Source: an uncultured Lachnospiraceae bacterium (GTDB taxonomy: Bacteria > Bacillota > Clostridia > Lachnospirales > Lachnospiraceae). Taken from it: 28,856 nucleotides of DNA. Position 1 is the stretch's first letter; each line of letters starts with the position of its first letter. Positions 24,121-28,856 of the stretch are shown here, piece after piece. The position numbers and the translations under genes were made by a program. The DNA is taken from contig CAJUHN010000012.1 in NCBI GenBank assembly GCA_910585935.1, positions 1 through 28,856 of the forward strand. The letters run 5' to 3'. Below the pieces are notes generated by a model. The model searched no databases. It saw only the letters and a list, made by a program, of their open reading frames with translations, and was not told the origin of the DNA.

Positions 24121-24894
24121 ATGGCAGAATATACTTTATACATAGATGAGAGTGAAACTTTTAACAATACAGGAAATAAGTATTTTGTTATGAGTGGTGT
24201 TATTATTAAGAATAGCAATTATTCGGAAATCGAAAATAAATTGAACCAGATTAAAAAAAAAATATGGAATAATGCACAAGGATGCGAAAAAAATATATTA
24301 CATGAAAAAGATATTAACTTTGCGAATTTTCGTTTAAATTCAAAGCGGTTATCTGATATTCCAGCTTGCTACCATATATTCAAAGATAAAAATAAGGTAC
24401 TGCTTTTGTATAATGAACTTTCAAAACTTTTTAAAAGCACACCTCTCTATACGATTGGTGTCTGTCAGAATAAGAGTGTCTTGTTTACACGATATGGAGA
24501 AAATAACCTTAATAATCAACTTACTATATCAATCCAATTATTGATTGAACATTATTGCCAATTCCTTATTATGAATAAAGCAACAGGAGCTATCTGTTAT
24601 GAAGCGATGCAGCCAGAACAGAACGCTAAAATACAACAAAGAATATATGAATTAAAAGCATTGGGAACTATGTATTATTCTTCAAAAACAATACAAAATT
24701 ATCTGCGTGATATACATTTTGTCCCAAAATCAGAAAACATGGCAGGGCTTCAGCTAGCAGACTTTGTTCCGAATACATTAGGACGATATGCAGCAATGAT
24801 GAAGCCTAAGAATAGAGATTTTTCAAAAAGTGTCAGAAACAAACTATATGATGGAAATGGTGATAAAAGGTTTGGCTTTAAGATTTTAGCATAA
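24121..24894 (+). CDS. DUF3800 domain protein
   Basis: The 257-residue protein begins MAEYTLYIDESETF, the N-terminal YIDES motif (Asp9, Glu10) of the DUF3800 family, and ends in MAGLQLADFVPNTLGRY with Asp214. These acidic residues resemble the metal site of an RNase H-like fold, so a nuclease role is plausible but not shown. Conserved LHEKDI (60-65) also fits the family. The ATG at 24121 is used because AAGGA lies 6 bases before it; an ATG at 24115 has no spacing. A small RNA gene follows within 50 bases in the same direction. DUF3800 genes are often found in defence or accessory regions, and this one stands alone in AT-rich sequence. Confidence 0.85.
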   Translation: MAEYTLYIDESETFNNTGNKYFVMSGVIIKNSNYSEIENKLNQIKKKIWNNAQGCEKNILHEKDINFANFRLNSKRLSDIPACYHIFKDKNKVLLLYNELSKLFKSTPLYTIGVCQNKSVLFTRYGENNLNNQLTISIQLLIEHYCQFLIMNKATGAICYEAMQPEQNAKIQQRIYELKALGTMYYSSKTIQNYLRDIHFVPKSENMAGLQLADFVPNTLGRYAAMMKPKNRDFSKSVRNKLYDGNGDKRFGFKILA

Positions 24895-24910
24895 AAATTT
24901 TTACAGGTAG

Positions 24911-24938
24911 TTGACTTTTCTGAATAATTGGATATAAT
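24911..24938 (+). promoter_or_regulatory. Promoter of the small RNA gene
   Basis: TTGACT (24911-24916) and TATAAT (24933-24938) are 16 bases apart, 17 bases after the DUF3800 stop. It has no open reading frame downstream, but a structured RNA with its own terminator. Confidence 0.8.
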
Positions 24939-24944
24939 AATATT

Positions 24945-25096
24945 AATGGGATTGTGGTTGCGAGGTGCTAATGAACTTTAGTTGACCGTTTACAAGACAT
25001 TCCTTTCAATAGGCATGACAGTAGTAAGCAGCCTGTCGAACCCATTAAGAAAGATTTATCAGAGCCTTGACAGCAATGTTAAAGCTCTTTTGTTTT
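24945..25096 (+). ncRNA. Structured small RNA downstream of DUF3800
   Basis: An RNA of about 150 bases runs from a promoter (24911-24938) to a terminator (25061-25096) with no open frame. A closing stem pairs TTAATGGG (24943-24950) with CCCATTAA (25041-25048). Inside are possible hairpins CTAA/TTAG (24968-24981, enclosed by GGT/ACC), CATTCCT/AGGCATG (24998-25017) and GACAG/CTGTC (25017-25037). The terminator has a GCAA tetraloop. The pairings are read by eye. Structured RNA motifs have been named after DUF3800 because they adjoin such genes; this could be one. The 254 bases that follow, up to repeat copy 8, show no gene. Confidence 0.7.
25061..25096 (+). terminator. Terminator of the small RNA
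   Basis: AGAGC (25061-25065) pairs with GCTCT (25084-25088), then after one C-A mismatch TTGACA (25067-25072) pairs with TGTTAA (25077-25082) around the loop GCAA. TTTGTTTT follows. Confidence 0.75.
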
Positions 25097-25350
25097 AGAA
25101 TTTTTTGGATTCTTTTTATAAATAAGTAAAAAATTTAAGCGAAATTTTTTAGGCATCGGTATTTCCGACAATCTGCTTTTTCTCCCATAATTCTATTTTC
25201 TTAAATTCACACCTATAAAAATATTGCTCTATCTTTCATATTTCACATTATTTCATTAAACTATAAATAGCACTTTCAATAAAATATTATTCAGCCTTTC
25301 TATTCTATTATTATCATCAAACTCGCTTTTTACCAATTAGAACCGTCAAT

Positions 25351-25505
25351 AATCAAGCGAAGGCAAGGAAGTATTCCATAAGAAGTCCCTTAGAAGACGT
25401 CGGCACTTAGCAAACAGCCCGAAAAGGGCTGTGCGCTTAGTACCGCTACGTCTGGAACGGAGCGAAAGCGCGGCTTCGCCTAAATACTTCCTTGCTGGAG
25501 CGCCC
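25351..25505 (+). repeat. Covarying-stem repeat, copy 8 (diverged)
   Basis: The core reads on the plus strand and is the most diverged. The arms 25363-25375 (GCAAGGAAGTATT) and 25483-25495 are perfect 13-base reverse complements. The first core box reads CCTTAGAAGACGT where others have CTTGGAAGACGT. The central hairpin is ACAGCCC-GAAA-AGGGCTGT. It lies between the small RNA gene and the hflK promoter. Confidence 0.85.
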
Positions 25506-25563
25506 CCTTTTTGACTTTAAAGCTAAACTGTAACCTCAATCATAGTATTTCTTTGTCTATTTA

Positions 25564-25593
25564 TTGACTTTCCTGTCGAAAATATGTTATACT
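25564..25593 (+). promoter_or_regulatory. Promoter for hflK-hflC
   Basis: TTGACT (25564-25569) and TATACT (25588-25593) are 18 bases apart, with TG one base before the -10 box. It would give a leader of about 125 bases before hflK. Confidence 0.65.
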
Positions 25594-25724
25594 TTTATCA
25601 CTTCATCTATTTCTTTCACTTTTAAACTCGACTTTTATTATTTTTCTAAATATTTTTTCTAAAAGTCTTTTTTTTATAATATCTATAAATAAAGTTCTAT
25701 TCTAATTTAAAAGGAGGCTTCTAT

Positions 25725-26726
25725 ATGAGAATTGTATCTGGTGAAAATCCAAATGTAACAAGAAAGTTTATCCGAAATATCTCAATCTCTGTTTTTGGTA
25801 TTCTTCTTTTTCTCATTTTGGCATTTAATTCTATCTATACTATCAAAGAACAAGAACAAGCGGTTCTCATCACCCTTGGAGTGGCAAAGCCTGTCACTAC
25901 TTCTGGACTGCATTTTAAAATACCGTTTATTCAAAATGTAAAAAAAGTGAATACCACCATTCAGGGCTTTTCACTTGGCTATGATCCTTCTACTAATTTA
26001 AATGAAGAAAGCGATTCTTTAATGATCACTTCCGACTATAACTTTGTCAATGTAGATTTTTTTGTTGAATACAGAATCGTCGATCCTGTAAAAGCACTTT
26101 TTGCTTCCGAAGATCCTGTTGTTATTCTAAAAAATATCTCTCAAAGCTGTATCCGTACAGTAATCGCTTCTTATGATGTAGATAGTGTGCTCACAACTGG
26201 AAAAAATGAAATTCAATCACTGATTAAAGAGAAAATTATAGCAGCTTTAAATATTCACGATATCGGTATCCAATTAGTAAATATCACAATACAAGATTCC
26301 GAACCACCTACCGCTGAAGTCATGGAAGCCTTTAAAGCAGTTGAAACAGCAAAACAAGGAAAAGAAACAGCCATTAATAATGCTAATAAATACAGAAATG
26401 AAAAATTACCTGAAGCTGCCGCAAATGTAGATAAAATTTTACAGGAAGCTGCTGTTGTCAAAGAACAGCGTATCAATGAGGCGAACGGACAGGTTGCTCG
26501 ATTTAATGCTATGTATGAAGAATATATAAAAAATCCTCTTATTACGAAACAACGTATGTTTTATGAAACAATGGAAAATGTTCTCCCTTCTTTAAAGGTA
26601 ATTATCAATGGAAGCGACGTTTCTGTTGATACTATTCTTCCCTTAGAGAGTTTTTTCAGCACAGATAGTTCTAATAAAGATAACAACACATTCAATATTT
26701 CACCAAATGAGGAGGGATTGGAATGA
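25725..26726 (+). CDS. hflK: HflK-like SPFH/band-7 membrane protein
   Basis: HflK and HflC form a large membrane cage around the FtsH protease and modulate it. The 333-residue protein has one membrane segment at about residues 18-38 and then an SPFH domain (EQEQAVLITLGVAKPVTTSG, later FVEYRIVDP and IRTVIASYDVDSVLTTG). A helical region follows (about 225-270) and a polar C-terminal tail. AAGGAGG lies 7 bases before the ATG. The stop codon overlaps the hflC start (ATGA), indicating coupled translation of partners in equal amounts. No ftsH is in the window. Confidence 0.9.
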   Translation: MRIVSGENPNVTRKFIRNISISVFGILLFLILAFNSIYTIKEQEQAVLITLGVAKPVTTSGLHFKIPFIQNVKKVNTTIQGFSLGYDPSTNLNEESDSLMITSDYNFVNVDFFVEYRIVDPVKALFASEDPVVILKNISQSCIRTVIASYDVDSVLTTGKNEIQSLIKEKIIAALNIHDIGIQLVNITIQDSEPPTAEVMEAFKAVETAKQGKETAINNANKYRNEKLPEAAANVDKILQEAAVVKEQRINEANGQVARFNAMYEEYIKNPLITKQRMFYETMENVLPSLKVIINGSDVSVDTILPLESFFSTDSSNKDNNTFNISPNEEGLE

Positions 26727-27586
26727 TAAAAAAAATTGCTATTAGCATTGTTAGTTTTCTTATAGTCATTTGTCTTTTTTCTTCTATTGTAATCACACAA
26801 GAAAATGAATATAAATTGATCCGTGAATTTGGCAAGGTCAGTTCTGTCATCACTGAACCCGGAATCAGCTTTAAAATCCCATTTATTCAGACAGCAGATA
26901 CTCTTCCTAATGAGATTCTCATCTATGATTTAGCAGCTTCTGATGTCATTACCAAAGATAAAAAAACAATGATTTCAGATAGTTATGTGCTCTGGCGCAT
27001 TGATGATCCTCTGAAATTCGCACAGACCTTAAATTCTTCGATTAGAAATGCAGAAAGCAGAATTGATACTGTAGTCTATAATGCGATTAAAAATGTGATC
27101 AGCAGTTTATCCCAAAATGATGTTATCAGCGGAAGAGATGGAGAACTCACTTCAGCGATTATGCAAAATATTGGAGATACTATGAAACAATATGGCATCA
27201 ACCTTCTCACCGTGGAAACAAAACAGCTCGATCTCCCATCTGATAATAAAGCAGCGGTCTATGAAAGAATGATATCTGAACGTGATAAAATTGCTGCTAC
27301 TTATATCGCAGAAGGAAATTCAGAAGCCCAGATTATCCGCAATACAACAGACAAAGAAATTTCTATCAGCCTCTCCTCTGCACAAGCAGAAGCAGAGAAA
27401 ATTAAAGCAGAAGGAGAAGCAGAATATATGAGAATCCTCTCTTCTGCCTATGCTGATCAATCCAGATCTGAATTTTATTCCTTTGTTCGTGCCCTAGATG
27501 CCGCAAAATCCTCTTTGACTGGTGGAAATAAAACACTCATTTTGCCCGGAGATTCTCCTATCGCACAAATATTTTTAGGAAAATAA
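26723..27586 (+). CDS. hflC: HflC-like SPFH/band-7 membrane protein
   Basis: The 287-residue partner of HflK has a membrane segment at residues 3-23 and an SPFH domain (ENEYKLIREFGKVSSVITEP, SYVLWRIDDPLKFAQTL, RIDTVVYNAIKNVIS). The typical long helix rich in Ala and Glu follows (IAEGNSEAQIIRN, AQAEAEKIKAEGEAEY). GAGGAGG lies 7 bases before the ATG, which overlaps the hflK stop codon. The terminator at 27594 ends the pair. Confidence 0.9.
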   Translation: MIKKIAISIVSFLIVICLFSSIVITQENEYKLIREFGKVSSVITEPGISFKIPFIQTADTLPNEILIYDLAASDVITKDKKTMISDSYVLWRIDDPLKFAQTLNSSIRNAESRIDTVVYNAIKNVISSLSQNDVISGRDGELTSAIMQNIGDTMKQYGINLLTVETKQLDLPSDNKAAVYERMISERDKIAATYIAEGNSEAQIIRNTTDKEISISLSSAQAEAEKIKAEGEAEYMRILSSAYADQSRSEFYSFVRALDAAKSSLTGGNKTLILPGDSPIAQIFLGK

Positions 27587-27593
27587 AAGAAAC

Positions 27594-27628
27594 AAAAAAA
27601 GCCCTTTTTATCATTAAGGGCTTTTTTG
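27594..27628. terminator. Bidirectional terminator between hflC and yesL
   Basis: AAAAAAAGCCCTT pairs with AAGGGCTTTTTT around a 9-base loop, with T-runs on both strands. It lies right at the end of hflC and next to the stop of the convergent yesL-like gene, so it can end both transcripts. Confidence 0.88.
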
Positions 27629-27629
27629 C

Positions 27630-28253
27630 TTAATAATCATCTCTTTTATCCTCTGGTATATAGCGTATAAAAATATGATTAAAAATATATGCACAAACAA
27701 ATGCTATTAATCCAAATCCAAAGAACATAGCTAGAGCAAAAAATAAATAAATGCCTATTCCTCCCCCTATTAATATCAAAAGCAAAAGCAATGTCCATGG
27801 CATATGTTTCATAGAAATGATCAGGGCATTTTTTACTGTCTGCTTTATTGGATTCTCAAACTGAGCCTGTAGAGGAAAAATATAAATACAGGCACATGTG
27901 ACCACTAAAGTAACACCTATCATAAAAGATAACAATAGTCTGCTATAAGCAGATGTTTGATTCATAAAAAAATAAATATCTGTTCCTAGAACAGAATAAA
28001 CTAATATTATCCCTATCCACATAATAGTAGATTGCTTGAAGTTGATTTTAAAGGATTTCCAAAAATCTCGCCAGATATAGCCTTCTCTATCTCTCACTAC
28101 CTTCATCATCACACAGATCATAGCCGTTGTGGAAGCCCCTATTGTCACAATAGGCAAACTAAATACTAACCAGATAATATTTAACCACAATACATCTACC
28201 ATCTTCCCCATAAACCGGAAAAATGGATTATCCATATTAAATAATCTTCCCAC
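27630..28253 (-). CDS. YesL-like (DUF624) membrane protein
   Basis: The 207-residue protein has four or five membrane segments and the family-typical N-terminus GRLFNMDNPFFRFMGKMVDV followed by WLVFSLPIVTIGASTTAM. The function of DUF624 proteins is not established; YesL of Bacillus lies in a pectin-use cluster, and many others adjoin sugar transport genes, which are absent here. The frame is open to 28292, but GTG at 28253 has AAAAGGAG 7 bases before it and starts at the conserved VGRLFN, so it is chosen. It lies 45 bases after the IscB-like gene. Confidence 0.85.
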   Translation of the reverse strand: MGRLFNMDNPFFRFMGKMVDVLWLNIIWLVFSLPIVTIGASTTAMICVMMKVVRDREGYIWRDFWKSFKINFKQSTIMWIGIILVYSVLGTDIYFFMNQTSAYSRLLLSFMIGVTLVVTCACIYIFPLQAQFENPIKQTVKNALIISMKHMPWTLLLLLILIGGGIGIYLFFALAMFFGFGLIAFVCAYIFNHIFIRYIPEDKRDDY

Positions 28254-28298
28254 TTTTATTCTCCTTTTTGAAATGTGTTTCATCATATACAAATCTGT

Positions 28299-28856
28299 TT
28301 ATGTCTCACTTTCTAACCAATAAATCTTATTATAGTTCCAAAGCAGCCTACATTTTTTCGCATTCACCTTTTTACAATGTTTTCTAGGACTTTGAAAATT
28401 TAAAGCTTCCTGTTTTGGATATAAGGCTGTCACATATCCTCTATGAGTTTCTCCATTCTTATACGTATATTCTACCAAATCCCTATGTCTAATTCCTAAT
28501 ACATGGTCTGTTTTTGCCTTACTCTGTCTTCTCATAGGCTTAATCGTCCATTCTTTTATTTCACAGGTATCCGGAAGCAATCCGGTTATACACACCGCAT
28601 CATTGCCATGTGTTTTTTCTATCCCCCAGTCTATCCTCTTGTTTGCCGTATCTCCCCCTGTAGTAAGAGATACCTTCCCATAGGACGATAATTGTTCCCT
28701 TAACCATTTCTTGCCTATCATCACATGCTGGGCATCGTTAAGGTTTTTATCATCCGAGGATTTTATGAAAGAAAAATACTTCTCCATATATAATTCTTCT
28801 TTCCCCTCTGTTTTCTGATGGCATTTTTCACACAAGGTAATGAGATTCCCTAATGT
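28299..28856 (-). CDS. iscB: IscB-like RNA-guided nuclease, C-terminal part (runs off window)
   Basis: The frame is open to the window edge, so the N-terminus lies beyond 28856. The visible 185 residues start in the last part of an HNH domain (LGNLITLCEKCHQKTEGKE), followed by a RuvC-III region (LNDAQHVMIGKKWLREQL, then RIDWGIEKTHGNDAVCITG with the His/Asp pair) and a basic C-terminal domain (HVLGIRHRDLVEYTYKNGET). This order matches IscB, the ancestor of Cas9 carried by IS200/IS605-type elements. Its guide RNA (omega RNA) normally lies upstream of the gene, which is outside this window. No transposase is visible. The RRXRR motif and the first RuvC parts cannot be checked. Confidence 0.8.
   Translation of the reverse strand, partial: TLGNLITLCEKCHQKTEGKEELYMEKYFSFIKSSDDKNLNDAQHVMIGKKWLREQLSSYGKVSLTTGGDTANKRIDWGIEKTHGNDAVCITGLLPDTCEIKEWTIKPMRRQSKAKTDHVLGIRHRDLVEYTYKNGETHRGYVTALYPKQEALNFQSPRKHCKKVNAKKCRLLWNYNKIYWLESET

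Noticed and set aside
24945..25096. The small RNA as 6S RNA, SRP RNA, RNase P RNA or tmRNA
   Set aside because: It is too short or lacks the hallmark regions: no long bulged rod, no SRP domain IV loop, no tRNA-like end or tag frame.
5408..25505. The eight repeats as a CRISPR array
   Set aside because: Copies are about 160 bp, lie kilobases apart between genes and occur in both orientations, with no regular spacers.
5408..25505. The repeats as ordinary intrinsic terminators or MITEs
   Set aside because: The stems are not followed by T-runs and some copies lie upstream of genes. The inverted arms are not conserved between copies, unlike MITE ends, and no flanking direct target duplications stand out.

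Overview
The window comes from a low-GC Gram-positive anaerobe, most likely a Clostridia member of the Lachnospiraceae type. The evidence is the AT-rich sequence, strong Shine-Dalgarno sequences, frequent TTG/GTG starts, and the protein families present: a YtvI-like permease, DUF368/PopT, YesL, an AgrC-like kinase half, and LiaS/DesK-like two-component genes. The species cannot be named from sequence alone.

Layout. Bases 1-500 hold the 3' end of an unidentified coiled-coil gene and a run of hairpins, two of them terminators with the same loop. Bases 526-5370 carry the translation block on the minus strand (rpsL, rpsG, fusA, tuf), with a consensus promoter before rpsL and a second promoter before tuf. 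Bases 5700-10800 hold an XRE-type membrane regulator, an ABC-2 exporter (ATPase and permease), a divergent histidine kinase/response regulator pair and a small membrane protein, probably a cell-envelope stress or antimicrobial-peptide response unit. A lone radical SAM gene follows (11074-12588). A minus-strand cluster (12855-17249) encodes an aminotransferase, HisC, a PopT-like lipid carrier translocase and a YtvI-like permease. An ABC exporter, an L,D-transpeptidase coupled to a lytic transglycosylase, and a Fur-family regulator with an operator over its own promoter occupy 17404-21630. Bases 22400-25100 look accessory: a coiled-coil protein, a fused receiver/kinase that is probably a deletion product, and a DUF3800 gene followed at once by a small RNA gene with its own promoter and terminator. 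The window ends with hflK-hflC, a YesL-like protein and the C-terminal part of an IscB-like RNA-guided nuclease that runs off the edge.

The most striking feature is a family of about 160-bp intergenic elements present eight times, in both orientations. The cores are very similar (copies 3 and 4 differ at only about two core positions), and the outer ends are conserved. Between core and ends lie arms of about 10-20 bases that differ completely between copies, yet in every copy the left arm is the reverse complement of the right arm. Internal hairpins with GNRA-type loops also show compensatory changes. This pattern fits a structured RNA, or a mobile element recognised as folded single strands, and none of the annotated genes explains it. 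The second candidate system is the DUF3800 gene with its adjacent small RNA.
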